The notes: a model not told the origin generated them from the letters alone. DNA of 64,000 nucleotides from Tatumella citrea (GCF_002163585.1 NZ_CP015579.1:1984001-2048000); one strand, 5' to 3'; counted from the stretch's first letter, positions 15,592-24,689 are shown. Translations and numbers: made by a program.

Positions 15592-16179
15592 ATGAATAAC
15601 CATAATGCACCTGAAACACAGCCTGAGCTGAGTGAAGAGGGGTTGCGTCGCCGAAAGCTGTTCGGACAGACGGGCGGGTTGGTGGCTTCCTTCGCCATTG
15701 GCTCCGCAATAGCTGGCAGCACACTCAGTAATGGTGCCAATGCAGCAACCACTTCTGCCGGGCCTGATACTCAGACCCTGAATCAGTTTATGAAAACCTC
15801 CCGTCTTCTTACCGGCCATCAGAACCTCGATCTTACCCTGGGTCAACGTCTGTACGTGGCATTCAGCGAGAAGGACCCACAGTTCATTACCCAGCTGTCA
15901 GCCTTGAATCAGTGGATTGCCGATAAACAACCGGCAGATGTAGAGGCCCTTGACAGCCAGTTGTCAGGACAGCCGCTGCATGCCCTGATGATGTCGGTGA
16001 TTAAAGGCTGGTATCTCGGAGTCATTGATGACAGTCACCATGCCAAAGTCTATGCCTATCAGAATGCCCTGATGTACCAGGTACCGCGTGATGGCATGGT
16101 CATCCCTACCTATGCGCATAACGGACCGGACTACTGGACTGCAGATCCACCACCGGTCGATCGACTTCTGAACTTCTGA
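15592..16179 (+). CDS. FAD-dependent sorbitol/fructose-type dehydrogenase, small subunit (Tat-exported)
   Basis: 195 residues. The N-terminus has a twin-arginine signal, 'GLRRRKLFGQTGGLVASFAI', and the mature part matches the sugar-dehydrogenase small subunit family ('QTLNQFMKTSRLLTGHQNLD', 'VIKGWYLGV', 'VPTYAHNGPDYWTADPPPV'-like end). The small subunit is thought to escort the folded flavoprotein through the Tat system. The gene order small subunit, cytochrome c, GMC large subunit is that of fructose dehydrogenase fdhSCL. The substrate could be sorbitol, fructose or another polyol. Confidence 0.85.
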   Translation: MNNHNAPETQPELSEEGLRRRKLFGQTGGLVASFAIGSAIAGSTLSNGANAATTSAGPDTQTLNQFMKTSRLLTGHQNLDLTLGQRLYVAFSEKDPQFITQLSALNQWIADKQPADVEALDSQLSGQPLHALMMSVIKGWYLGVIDDSHHAKVYAYQNALMYQVPRDGMVIPTYAHNGPDYWTADPPPVDRLLNF

Positions 16180-16285
16180 ACAGAAAACAGCAGGTTAAAC
16201 AGTATTTACCTCATTCTATGGCATTTTTTTTGTCTGCTATTGTTACCGGTAACAGTTCGGGATAGCAGAATTTTCCGGAGTTAAT

Positions 16286-17773
16286 GTGAAACAACAACAC
16301 AAGCTAAACGCGCATAAAGCCGCAGGTTTCCGCCGAAAGCTACTGAGTCTTTGTCTGGGACTGAGTGCATTAAGCGCGGTTCCTGTGATGGCAGCTGAGC
16401 AGGTGCCGGTCAGTCAGCCTTCTGTGGATAACAGTGCTGATGCATTGTTGAAACAGGGGCATTATCTGGCCATTGCTGCTGACTGTGCCGCCTGTCATAC
16501 CGATCCTCAAACCAAAAAGACTTTCGCCGGTGGTTACGCCATTCACTCTCCAATGGGGGTGATTTATTCCACCAACATCACTCCTTCACGGCAGTATGGT
16601 ATCGGTTCCTACAGCGAAGCTCAGTTTGAACAGGCAGTTCGCCATGGTATTCGCGGTGACGGGAGCCACCTGTATCCGGCCATGCCATACACTTCCTATT
16701 CGGGTCTGACCGATCAGGATATTCATGCGTTGTATTACTATTTCACTCACGGCGTACAACCGGTAGAACAGGCTAATCGTCCGACAGAACTCAGCTTTCC
16801 GTTTAATATCCGCGAAGCTATGTGGGGCTGGAATTTACTGTTCCTGAAACAAAAACCTTTCCGTGACGACCCCTCCCAAAGCCCGCAATGGAACCGTGGT
16901 AAGTATCTGGTCGCGAACCTTGAACACTGTGGAGAGTGTCACACCCCACGTAATACATTGATGGGCAGCGAAACCGGGTCGGCACAGTATAGCGGTGCAG
17001 CCCTGGGAAGCTGGTTTGCACCAAATCTGACTTCTGACCAGCAGAGCGGTCTGGGCAGCTGGCAACGTGATCAGCTCATCACCTATCTGAAAACAGGTCA
17101 TGTTGCCGGTAAAGCTCAGGCTGCCGGACCGATGGCGGAAGCTGTCACCAATAGCCTGCAATATCTGAGTGATGATGATATCGGGGCCATTGTGACGTAT
17201 TTGCAAAGTCTGCCACCGGTCAGTGAACCAGACCAGGCGAAAGCTACCGGTGATTTCGGCAGTTCCGCTGGTAACAGTTCAGATTCTGAGGTTCGTGGTA
17301 CTCAGCCTATGGGATCTGTACTGCCGGACGACATTACCGGTAAAGCCCTTTACGACACAACCTGTGCCAGCTGCCATCAGTCTTCCGGAGCGGGTACTAC
17401 GGATAATTTCTATCCATCACTGTTCCACAACACTGCCACCGGCGGAAATACCCCGAACAATCTGGTCTCCGCGATTCTGTTTGGTGTGCAACGTGAAGTG
17501 AACGGCAAGCAGGTACTGATGCCAGCCTTTGGTCCGGGATCAGACGTGCAATCGCTGAATGATGAGCAGGTAGCAAAACTTAGTAATTACATCTTCAAAC
17601 AATTCGGCAATCCACAACTGTCGGTGACTGCTGATCAGGTAAAAACACTACGTGAAGGCGGCCCACAGCCGTTCCTCGCCAAATACGCTGCATCAGGATC
17701 GGCAGTGGGTGGTGTGATCCTGTTACTGATTATTGTGCTGATTATTGTCCGCATTTCGCGCAAACGTCGCTGA
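16286..17773 (+). CDS. Triheme cytochrome c subunit of membrane-bound sugar dehydrogenase
   Basis: 495 residues with a Sec signal ending near 'VPVMAAEQ', three c-type heme sites CAACH (67-71), CGECH (215-219) and CASCH (360-364), and a C-terminal membrane segment 'VGGVILLLIIVLIIV' followed by 'RISRKRR'. It takes electrons from the periplasmic flavoprotein and passes them to ubiquinone. The start is GTG 16286: CCGGAG lies just upstream and the ATG two bases earlier runs straight into TGA. Longer than its counterpart at 20952-22178, which lacks a C-terminal anchor. Confidence 0.92.
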   Translation: MKQQHKLNAHKAAGFRRKLLSLCLGLSALSAVPVMAAEQVPVSQPSVDNSADALLKQGHYLAIAADCAACHTDPQTKKTFAGGYAIHSPMGVIYSTNITPSRQYGIGSYSEAQFEQAVRHGIRGDGSHLYPAMPYTSYSGLTDQDIHALYYYFTHGVQPVEQANRPTELSFPFNIREAMWGWNLLFLKQKPFRDDPSQSPQWNRGKYLVANLEHCGECHTPRNTLMGSETGSAQYSGAALGSWFAPNLTSDQQSGLGSWQRDQLITYLKTGHVAGKAQAAGPMAEAVTNSLQYLSDDDIGAIVTYLQSLPPVSEPDQAKATGDFGSSAGNSSDSEVRGTQPMGSVLPDDITGKALYDTTCASCHQSSGAGTTDNFYPSLFHNTATGGNTPNNLVSAILFGVQREVNGKQVLMPAFGPGSDVQSLNDEQVAKLSNYIFKQFGNPQLSVTADQVKTLREGGPQPFLAKYAASGSAVGGVILLLIIVLIIVRISRKRR

Positions 17774-17814
17774 AATTGCAGGAATTTTTGAATTTGTAGT
17801 CTTTAGAGGTGGTT

Positions 17815-19446
17815 ATGTCTGAACAATATAGCGCAGATGTGGTAGTTGTTGGTGGCGGTATTTGTGGTGGAACCGTGGCAAAAGAGCTGGCAGAAGCTGG
17901 TTTATCCGTACTGGTACTGGATGCAGGCCCTCGCTGGGAAAGAGGGGAAGTGGTAGAGAACTGGCGAAATCTGCCGCCAGTGAATAAATCTGAATCTGAT
18001 TACGCAACGCCATATCCGGCGGAACCGTGGGCAGTTCATCCGCAGCTCTATCCATATAATAATTATCCGGAAGTTTCCGGTCCGGATGCTTCTGCATTTC
18101 GTCAGGGTATGATCAAAGGCGTCGGCGGGACAACCTGGCACTGGGCAGCTTCCTGCTGGCGTTTCCTGCCTGCAGATATGCAGCTCCAGACCACTTATGG
18201 TGTGGGCCGTGACTGGGTGGTGACTTATGACGAAATGGAAGATTATTACTATCGTGCCGAGGTGCTGATTGGTGTTAATGGCCCTAACGACACATCACTG
18301 AAGTACGTTGCTCCACGTAAAAAGCCATTCCCGATGGAGCCAATGCCATACGGTCCGGCCGATCGTCGGTTTACCGAAGTCGTGGCAACTGCCGGTTATG
18401 AAAACACCCCGGTACCCCAGGGACGTAACAGCCGGCCATATGACGGGCGTCCGCAGTGCTGCGGTAACAATAACTGTATGCCTATCTGTCCAATCGGCGC
18501 CATGTTCAATGGTATTCACAGTATTATTAAAGCCGAAAAAGCAGGTGCTAAGGTTCTGCCAAATGCGGTGGTCTATAAGTTTGATACCGACGAAAACAAC
18601 AACATTACAGCGTTGTACTACTACGATCCGGACAAAAACTCGCACCGCGTAACAGCACGGACTTTTGTGCTGGCAGGTAACGGTATCGAAACACCGAAAC
18701 TGCTGCTAATGGCGGCTAATGACCGTAACCCGAATGGTATCGCGAACAGTTCAGGAATGGTGGGGCGGAATATGATGGATCACCCGGGTATTCTGATGAG
18801 CTTCCAGTCAGCAGAGCCTATCTGGACCGGCGGTGGTTCGGTACAGATGAGTTCAATCACTAACTATCGTGATGGTGATTTCCGTCGTGAGCATTCGGCA
18901 ATTCAGATCGGGATGAACAATACTTCTCAGAACCATAAAGCCGGGGTGAAAGCGCTGCAAATGGGGCTGGTAGGTAAGAAACTGGATGAGGAGATTCGTC
19001 GCCGGGCCGCCTGTGGAATGGATATCTATGTTAACCACGATATTCTGGCCAATCCGGACAACCGTCTGACACTCAGCACCGTGCATAAAGATAAACTGGG
19101 TATCCCATACCCGCATGTTACCTATGATGTGGGTGATTATGTGCGTAAGGCCGCGGTTTCATCCCGTGAGCATCTGATGACTATTGCCAAACTGTTTGGC
19201 GCGACCGAAATCGAAATGACTCCGTATTTTAACCCGAACAACCACATTATGGGCGGGACTATCGGGGGACATGATCCGAAAGATTCAGTGGTCGATAAAT
19301 GGATGCGAACCCACGATCATCAGAACCTGTATATCGCTTCCGGTGGTGTGATGGCAGCCGCAGGGACTGTTAACTCAACCCTGAGTATGGTGGCGTTATC
19401 TTTGCGCGCTACTGACAGTATCAAACGCGATCTGCAACACGGTTAA
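17815..19446 (+). CDS. GMC-family FAD dehydrogenase large subunit (sorbitol/fructose/glucose type)
   Basis: 543 residues. The FAD dinucleotide motif 'VVVVGGGICGGTVAKELAE' is at the N-terminus and 'GVGGTTWHWAASCWRF' follows. A cysteine cluster Cys215, Cys216, Cys221, Cys225 ('QCCGNNNCMPICPIGAM') matches the 3Fe-4S site of FAD-glucose dehydrogenase catalytic subunits. The active-site His/Asn are in 'NNHIMGGTIGGHD' and 'AAAGTVNSTLS'. AGAGGTGG precedes ATG 17815. With the upstream Tat subunit and cytochrome it forms a periplasm-facing respiratory dehydrogenase. Confidence 0.9.
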   Translation: MSEQYSADVVVVGGGICGGTVAKELAEAGLSVLVLDAGPRWERGEVVENWRNLPPVNKSESDYATPYPAEPWAVHPQLYPYNNYPEVSGPDASAFRQGMIKGVGGTTWHWAASCWRFLPADMQLQTTYGVGRDWVVTYDEMEDYYYRAEVLIGVNGPNDTSLKYVAPRKKPFPMEPMPYGPADRRFTEVVATAGYENTPVPQGRNSRPYDGRPQCCGNNNCMPICPIGAMFNGIHSIIKAEKAGAKVLPNAVVYKFDTDENNNITALYYYDPDKNSHRVTARTFVLAGNGIETPKLLLMAANDRNPNGIANSSGMVGRNMMDHPGILMSFQSAEPIWTGGGSVQMSSITNYRDGDFRREHSAIQIGMNNTSQNHKAGVKALQMGLVGKKLDEEIRRRAACGMDIYVNHDILANPDNRLTLSTVHKDKLGIPYPHVTYDVGDYVRKAAVSSREHLMTIAKLFGATEIEMTPYFNPNNHIMGGTIGGHDPKDSVVDKWMRTHDHQNLYIASGGVMAAAGTVNSTLSMVALSLRATDSIKRDLQHG

Positions 19447-19469
19447 TTCAGTATCAATAATCAAAAGGC

Positions 19470-19480
19470 CCCGTTGCGGG
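19470..19480. repeat. Target-site duplication, left copy
   Basis: CCCGTTGCGGG at 19470-19480 is repeated exactly at 20896-20906, flanking the insertion element. Eleven bp is the usual duplication length for IS4. The sequence is itself the core of a terminator hairpin. Confidence 0.9.
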
Positions 19481-19527
19481 TAATGCCGATCGTTTAAGGA
19501 TCATTTGACCGATCCGGTGGTTGGTGT

Positions 19528-19561
19528 AAAAAGGGTTCATGTGCAGACATGGACCCTTTTT
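19528..19561 (+). promoter_or_regulatory. Internal stem-loop shielding the transposase start
   Basis: AAAAAGGGTTCATGT (19528-19542) pairs over 15 positions, one of them G-T, with ACATGGACCCTTTTT (19547-19561) around loop GCAG. It ends three bases before the transposase ATG at 19564. It could terminate incoming transcription (T-run) or hide the AAGGG-type ribosome binding site, which would keep transposase low when the element lands in a transcribed region. Confidence 0.65.
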
Positions 19562-19563
19562 AA

Positions 19564-20886
19564 ATGGAACTTTCGCAAGCTCTCGGCATTATTAATCTCA
19601 CTGCTCCCGAAGAAGTACAGAGCCTCTCTGACCTGCTCTCTCCTGACCTCATCCGACAGGCGTTTTCCCTCACTGATACCGTCACGCTGCGTAAGCGTAA
19701 ACTTCCCCTTGAGTCGATGGTCTGGCTGGTTATCGGTATGGCCATATTCAACAATAAGCCCATGAGCCATATCGTGAATTTGATGGATATTGTTGACCGG
19801 ACCGGACGGTCATTTACCGCACCCAGCTCTGTGATTGCCCGCCGAAAAACACTGGGCGAAGATGCCATCCGGGTCCTGTTTGATCTCACTCAACAACACT
19901 GGCACGAAGAAGCCAGACATCCTCTCTGGCACGGGTTGACGCTTAATGCTGTTGATGGCGTTGTCTGGCATACCCGGGACACTCCTGAAAATGCAGAGGC
20001 CTTCGGCAAAGCATCTAATCAGCATGGTGAACGCGGTTATCCTCAGGTTCGTATGGTGTGTCTGATGGAACTCAGCAGCCATCTGCTGCGTGCAAGTGTG
20101 TCAGGTCGCTACGATATCAACGAAATGCGGCTGGCCGCTCAGCTGGCAGAAAATGCACCGGATAACAGTATTACGCTGTTTGATAAGGGCTTTTACTCTT
20201 TAGGGTTGTTACATGACTGGCATAATGCAGGTGAAAATCGCCACTGGCTAACGCCGCTGAAAAAGAACACTCAGTATGAAGTGGTACGAAAGCTCGGCAG
20301 GCAGGACGAACTGATACGACTGAAAACCACGCCTCAGGCCAGAAAGCAATGGAAAGGCCTGCCGGAAGAACTCATAGTGAGGCTAATCAGGCGGAAAGTG
20401 AACGGGACGGAACGGCAGGTAGTCACTTCCATGACAGATGCGATGCGTTATCCGGCGACTGACGTGGCAGAACTTTATAAGCATCGCTGGGAAATCGAGC
20501 TGGGATATCGTGAGGCAAAGCAGTTTTTACTGGGAAACCGCTGGACGCTGAGAAGCCGGTTGCCCGATCTGGTGAAGCAGGAGTTATGGGGAATACTGCT
20601 GACGTATAACCTGGTGCGTTACCAGATGATTAAAATGGCGTTCAGCCTGAAAGGAAATTACCTGCCTTACCAGTTGAGCTTCAGCGGTGCAGTATCAGAG
20701 ATATTACGGCTACTGATCGGTCTGCCGTGGGCTTCACCGGGAGCCATCCCGGGTCACCTTAAACACTTTTACAGTAATGCCGGGATGCTGAAACTGCCAC
20801 CACGACGAGAACGGGAATATGTGAGAGAAGTGAGGGAGAAAAGGTCGAAATATCCCTTTAAAAACAATGCCGGTCACCTTAAGTGA
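19564..20886 (+). CDS. IS4-family transposase (DDE)
   Basis: 440 residues, nearly the length of E. coli IS4 transposase (442). DDE residues by motif: Asp131 in 'NAVDGVVWHTRD', Asp207 in 'LFDKGFYS', and the YREK signature Tyr305, Arg308, Glu312, Lys319. All are present and there is no frameshift, so the enzyme should be active. It opens immediately after a strong stem-loop and its stop codon lies within the right inverted repeat region. Confidence 0.95.
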   Translation: MELSQALGIINLTAPEEVQSLSDLLSPDLIRQAFSLTDTVTLRKRKLPLESMVWLVIGMAIFNNKPMSHIVNLMDIVDRTGRSFTAPSSVIARRKTLGEDAIRVLFDLTQQHWHEEARHPLWHGLTLNAVDGVVWHTRDTPENAEAFGKASNQHGERGYPQVRMVCLMELSSHLLRASVSGRYDINEMRLAAQLAENAPDNSITLFDKGFYSLGLLHDWHNAGENRHWLTPLKKNTQYEVVRKLGRQDELIRLKTTPQARKQWKGLPEELIVRLIRRKVNGTERQVVTSMTDAMRYPATDVAELYKHRWEIELGYREAKQFLLGNRWTLRSRLPDLVKQELWGILLTYNLVRYQMIKMAFSLKGNYLPYQLSFSGAVSEILRLLIGLPWASPGAIPGHLKHFYSNAGMLKLPPRREREYVREVREKRSKYPFKNNAGHLK

Positions 20887-20895
20887 CCGGCATTA

Positions 20896-20906
20896 CCCGT
20901 TGCGGG
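20896..20906. repeat. Target-site duplication, right copy
   Basis: Exact copy of CCCGTTGCGGG found at 19470-19480, immediately outside the right inverted repeat. Confidence 0.9.
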
Positions 20907-20951
20907 GCCTTTTTTGTGGCATCCAAACACCTCCGGAGAGGTGATGGCTGA

Positions 20952-22178
20952 TTACTTCTCTAAAGTACTGCGCATATTCTTCACATCGCTGGCGGTGACA
21001 GACGGTGCTGCATTCCCCCAACTGTTACGAATATAGGTCAGCACATCGGCGACGTTCTGATCCGTCATGTTCCAGCCAAATGCAGGCATAGCAGGAGCCG
21101 TTGGAGCCGCAGCGGTCCCTCCGGCGCGACTGCCCGCCAGCACTACATGAATCAGTGATGCAGGGTCGACTGCATTAACCAGTGGTGCATTAGCCAGTTG
21201 CGGGAACAGATGTGAGACTCCCTGACCTTGTGACACATGGCAGGCACTGCAACGGTCCGCGTAAATCGCTTTACCATTCACCATCTGGCCATTATCCGCC
21301 GCCAGAGGTTGTGGTTGGCTACTATCGTTTTTCAGCGATTTCAGGTACACCGCAGCCGCATTCAGGTCTTCATCTTTCCAGTACTGAGTCGAATGCTCTA
21401 CAGCTTCAGCCATCGGACCTGAAGCGATATCGTATTTATTAGCACCGGTTTTCAGGTATTCGACAATTTCCTGCTGGGTCCACTGACCAATACCGCTGTG
21501 GGTATTGGCGGTAATATCCGGAGCAAACCAGACACCCAGTGAGCCGCCTTGCAGGAACTTGCTGTCTTTATCACCACCCAGCATATTTTTAGGTGTATGG
21601 CAGGTACTGCAATGCCCCAGACCCTGAACCAGATAAGCGCCCCGGTTCCATTCGGCTGATTGTTTAGGGTCCGGCTTATATTCACCTTCGGTAAAATTCA
21701 GCATATCCCAGACATGCAGTGAAGTACGGATATTGAACGGGAATGGCAACTGGTTGGTGTTAACCACCCGGTTTACCGGCTGAACAGTTTGCAGATAAGA
21801 CCACAGTGCCCGGTTATCGTCGGTAGTTACTTTGGTGTAGGCCGTGAAAGGCATGGCACCGTAAAGCAACTGACCGTCACGGCTGTGGCCTTTACGCATC
21901 GCGTTCTGGAAGTCTTCAAAGGTCCATTTACCAATGCCGGTTTCCGGATCAGGGGTAATATTCGCGCCTACCAGTTTTCCAAAAGGTGTCTCAATCGCGA
22001 CCCCGCCGGAAAACAGAGGATGTCCCGGCTCTGTATGACAGGCGGTACAGTCACCCAGTTGCGCAATGTAACGGCCTTTACTTACCAGGTCCCAGGAATC
22101 GCCACCGCTGTCAGCATGTGCGTAACCGGCTGTCAGCAACAGTAAACTGCCGGCAGTCAGCATTAACTTTTTCATCAT
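20952..22178 (-). CDS. Triheme cytochrome c subunit of gluconate 2-dehydrogenase-type complex
   Basis: 408 residues with a Sec signal ('MMKKLMLTAGSLLLLTAGYAHA') and heme sites CTACH (44-48), CSTCH (190-194) and CSACH (310-314). It is the electron-transfer subunit of a three-subunit GADH-type complex. There is no C-terminal membrane segment, unlike the cytochrome at 16286-17773. Its ATG overlaps the stop of the large-subunit gene (ATGATG/TGA), so they are coupled. The operon order small-large-cytochrome is that of gluconate 2-dehydrogenase in Erwinia and Pantoea. Confidence 0.9.
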   Translation of the reverse strand: MMKKLMLTAGSLLLLTAGYAHADSGGDSWDLVSKGRYIAQLGDCTACHTEPGHPLFSGGVAIETPFGKLVGANITPDPETGIGKWTFEDFQNAMRKGHSRDGQLLYGAMPFTAYTKVTTDDNRALWSYLQTVQPVNRVVNTNQLPFPFNIRTSLHVWDMLNFTEGEYKPDPKQSAEWNRGAYLVQGLGHCSTCHTPKNMLGGDKDSKFLQGGSLGVWFAPDITANTHSGIGQWTQQEIVEYLKTGANKYDIASGPMAEAVEHSTQYWKDEDLNAAAVYLKSLKNDSSQPQPLAADNGQMVNGKAIYADRCSACHVSQGQGVSHLFPQLANAPLVNAVDPASLIHVVLAGSRAGGTAAAPTAPAMPAFGWNMTDQNVADVLTYIRNSWGNAAPSVTASDVKNMRSTLEK

Positions 22179-23935
22179 ACCATCATCTCCCCGGGCTGTT
22201 TGAGGTACTGAGTACGGATATAGTGAGCGGTACGGAAGGCAAGGGCGCCAACAGTACCGGTCGGGTTATACCCGGGGTTATTTGGAACCGCAGAACCACC
22301 CACCACGAACAGATTTGGAATATCCCAGACCTGGCAAAACTTATTGACCGCACTGGTAGACGGGTCAGCGCCCATCACAAAGCCGCCAACCACGTGAGAT
22401 GACTGGTAGTCGTTGTTGGCCCACGGGGCAGTACGTGGTTGTTTCTGGATTTGCACCGGATTCATACGTAAGGCAATTTCACCAACTTTATTGGTGACAT
22501 ACTGTGCCATCCGCATATCATTGTCCGGGAAATCAAACGTTATCCGTAATAACGGCCGGCCATGCGGGTCGGTATAGTTTGGATCGAGCGACAGATAGTT
22601 GGTGCGCTGCGGATAGCTGCTGGCCTCGCAACCAATACTCATATTGGTCAGATAATGTTCCACGGTTGCTTTCTTCCAGGCCGATCCCCAGCGCGGAGTG
22701 CCCGGCGGCACCGGACGCGAAGCAATAGGTGCAGCACCGATAGGTGTCACCCGGGTAGAACCACCGCCAACAAACCCTAATCCGGAGTGATCAAAGTTGT
22801 CGTTGTTGAATTCGTCGATTCCCATCCCGATGGCGCCACCGCCGATAAACGGGTTGAAGATTTGATCTTTGAAGAACAGACGGACACCATTCGCTGTCTG
22901 GTAACAGTAGTTACGGCCGGTAGTTCCTTTGCCGGTGACAGGGTCATAAGGCACACCAACATTCGACAGCAGCATCAGACGCACGTTTTCAAAAGTAAAG
23001 GCGGCCACAATCACGATAGACGCTGGCTGTTCATAACGTTCGCCATTACTGTCGATATACACCACTCCGGTAGCCTTTTTGCCGCTGCTGTCTTTCAGAA
23101 CTTCCATGACTTCACAGTTGGTGCGTGCTTCAAAGTTGGGCATGCTGACTACTGCCGGTAAAACGTTAACGATAGCACTGGCTTTCGAATAGTTGGCGCA
23201 GCCGTAGTTGGTACAGAAACCACAATAGGTACAAGGGCCCATCGTCACACCATACTGGTTGGTATAACCCTGAGAGGCCAGTGCAGAAGGAACGTTAAAA
23301 GGTTTGTAACCCATTTCGGTGGCAGTTTTGGCAAAGAATGTTTGCGCAATGGTCTGAATATTTGGCGGATTTGGATAATCACGGGCGCGCGGACCTTCGA
23401 ACGGGTTTCCGCCTTCGATAATACTGCCTTTGATGTTACCGGCTTTCCCTGAAATTCCGGCAACCCGTTCAAAAGAGTCATAAAAGGGTTCCATCTCTTC
23501 CCAGGTGATCCCCCAGTCCTGTAAGGTCAGAGCCGGATCAACTTCTTTGCCGTAGCGCTCACGCAGATGGCTCGCCAGCCGGAAATCGGCAGGCTGATAG
23601 CGGAAAGTAATACCCGCCCAGTGGTTACCGGCGCCACCGGTACCGTTACCCGGGTGGAAAGAGCCCCAGAACCGCATTGGCAGTGCAGTTTCTGAAGGGT
23701 TATTACGCATGGTACAGGTGTTCTGTGCCGGCCGGAGCATCAGTTCCTCGCGGGCGTTGTAACGCAATTCATCCGGCGCGGTGGCTACGTTAAAATCTTT
23801 GGCAGTATCGCGCCACGGGCCACGTTCCAGACCAATCACATTCAGACCCTGATCGCAGAGTTCTTTGGCTAAAATTGAACCGGCCCAGCCGAGGCCAACA
23901 ATCACCACATCAGTGGCAGGGAGTTTTTTTGTCAT
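22175..23935 (-). CDS. GMC-family FAD dehydrogenase large subunit (gluconate/ketogluconate dehydrogenase type)
   Basis: 586 residues. The FAD motif is 'VVIVGLGWAGSILAKEL', followed by 'GTGGAGNHWAGITFR'. A cysteine cluster Cys235, Cys238, Cys241, Cys246 ('GPCTYCGFCTNYGCANYS') probably binds an iron-sulfur cluster. The C-terminal GMC active-site segment is 'SSHVVGGFVMGADPS' and 'PNNPGYNPTGTVGALAFR'. It oxidises gluconate or 2-ketogluconate (or a similar sugar acid) in the periplasm. It starts 4 bp after the small-subunit gene. Confidence 0.9.
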   Translation of the reverse strand: MTKKLPATDVVIVGLGWAGSILAKELCDQGLNVIGLERGPWRDTAKDFNVATAPDELRYNAREELMLRPAQNTCTMRNNPSETALPMRFWGSFHPGNGTGGAGNHWAGITFRYQPADFRLASHLRERYGKEVDPALTLQDWGITWEEMEPFYDSFERVAGISGKAGNIKGSIIEGGNPFEGPRARDYPNPPNIQTIAQTFFAKTATEMGYKPFNVPSALASQGYTNQYGVTMGPCTYCGFCTNYGCANYSKASAIVNVLPAVVSMPNFEARTNCEVMEVLKDSSGKKATGVVYIDSNGERYEQPASIVIVAAFTFENVRLMLLSNVGVPYDPVTGKGTTGRNYCYQTANGVRLFFKDQIFNPFIGGGAIGMGIDEFNNDNFDHSGLGFVGGGSTRVTPIGAAPIASRPVPPGTPRWGSAWKKATVEHYLTNMSIGCEASSYPQRTNYLSLDPNYTDPHGRPLLRITFDFPDNDMRMAQYVTNKVGEIALRMNPVQIQKQPRTAPWANNDYQSSHVVGGFVMGADPSTSAVNKFCQVWDIPNLFVVGGSAVPNNPGYNPTGTVGALAFRTAHYIRTQYLKQPGEMMV

Positions 23936-23939
23936 CGTC

Positions 23940-24689
23940 TTATACCTTCGCGTTCCAGGCGGTGCTGCCCATGATGGAAATCGGGACTAAATCCAGTTTC
24001 TGATCGGTTTTGGTCAGATAGTCGCGATAGTCATAACGAGCGCCAGGGAAACCAATCATTTTCCAGCTGACCATATTGCGGTTGCCGCCATACACCGGAT
24101 CGGAGAAGAAGCCCTCCATGGTGTTGGTTAGAACCTGATCAAAAAACATCTTGCCGCTGATGCCGGTAAGATTGATTTTTCCCTGTTCCAGTCCGGTCAA
24201 CACTTCATCCCGGGTTGCGCTGTCCAGTTGGCTGAACAGTTTCTGGTATTTTTGCTGGCAATAGTCACTCAAGCCCGCCAGTCCAAGACGGTAACGCTCG
24301 CGGGGTACTAACGGAGACTGATCACCCTGGGCCGGAGTTCCTTCCCGGAAAGGGCCACGCATATAGTTGCGGCTGGCATCGCCATAGCTGCCAGCCAGTT
24401 GCCGGTCGATAAATACCGTACAACCGGCATCTTTACCGCTCACCGACAACTCATCCGCAGGGATCAACTGACTGACGATAGCATCCACTTCAGTCGCTTC
24501 TTCCTGAGTCAGGAACTTAAGGCCGGGGCTGGTGGGAGTGATGGGGCTGTTATGGTCAAACAGCATCCAGCGAGGGATGCCGGTGATAGTGGTGGCATTA
24601 GCACTGCTTACCGCGGCAACGGTTAAACCTGCGGCAGAGCCAGAGAGCAGCCGTCGCCGGCTAATCCCTTTCGATGAAGGATCAGACAT
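23940..24689 (-). CDS. Gluconate 2-dehydrogenase subunit 3 (Tat-exported small subunit)
   Basis: 249 residues. The twin-arginine signal is 'GISRRRLLSGSAAGLTVAAV', and the mature protein matches the gluconate 2-dehydrogenase subunit 3 family ('LTQEEATEVDAIVSQLIPAD', 'FFSDPVYGGNRNMVSWKMIGFPG'). ATG 24689 is chosen because CAGGAG lies 7 bases upstream; an in-frame ATG at 24710 has no site. It is first gene of the leftward operon and carries the large subunit through the Tat pathway. Confidence 0.9.
   Translation of the reverse strand: MSDPSSKGISRRRLLSGSAAGLTVAAVSSANATTITGIPRWMLFDHNSPITPTSPGLKFLTQEEATEVDAIVSQLIPADELSVSGKDAGCTVFIDRQLAGSYGDASRNYMRGPFREGTPAQGDQSPLVPRERYRLGLAGLSDYCQQKYQKLFSQLDSATRDEVLTGLEQGKINLTGISGKMFFDQVLTNTMEGFFSDPVYGGNRNMVSWKMIGFPGARYDYRDYLTKTDQKLDLVPISIMGSTAWNAKV

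Larger units (their letters stand above)
19481..20895 (+). mobile_element. Complete IS4-family insertion sequence (about 1415 bp)
   Basis: Terminal inverted repeats are TAATGCCGATCGTTTAAGG (left, from 19481) and TAATGCCGGTCACTTAAGG (right, reading inward from 20895), matching at 16 of 19 bases and close to what I recall of the ends of E. coli IS4. Direct repeats of 11 bp flank it. It carries one intact transposase gene and an internal hairpin before that gene. The exact duplication and intact gene suggest a recent insertion. Confidence 0.93.
19463..20915. terminator. Bidirectional intrinsic terminator split by the IS4-type element
   Basis: If the element and one target copy are removed, the flanks join as AAAAGGCCCCGTTGCGGGGC followed by CTTTTTT: a GGCCCC/GGGGCC stem with loop GTTGC, and A- and T-runs on the two sides. 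This is a bidirectional terminator for the convergent dehydrogenase operons. The left part is at 19463-19480 and the right part at 20896-20915. Each side now keeps a short CCC-GTTGC-GGG hairpin. The right side also retains the distal T-run. Confidence 0.8.

Noticed and set aside
19560..20082. Leftward frames inside the transposase gene
   Set aside because: They are antisense shadows of the intact transposase.
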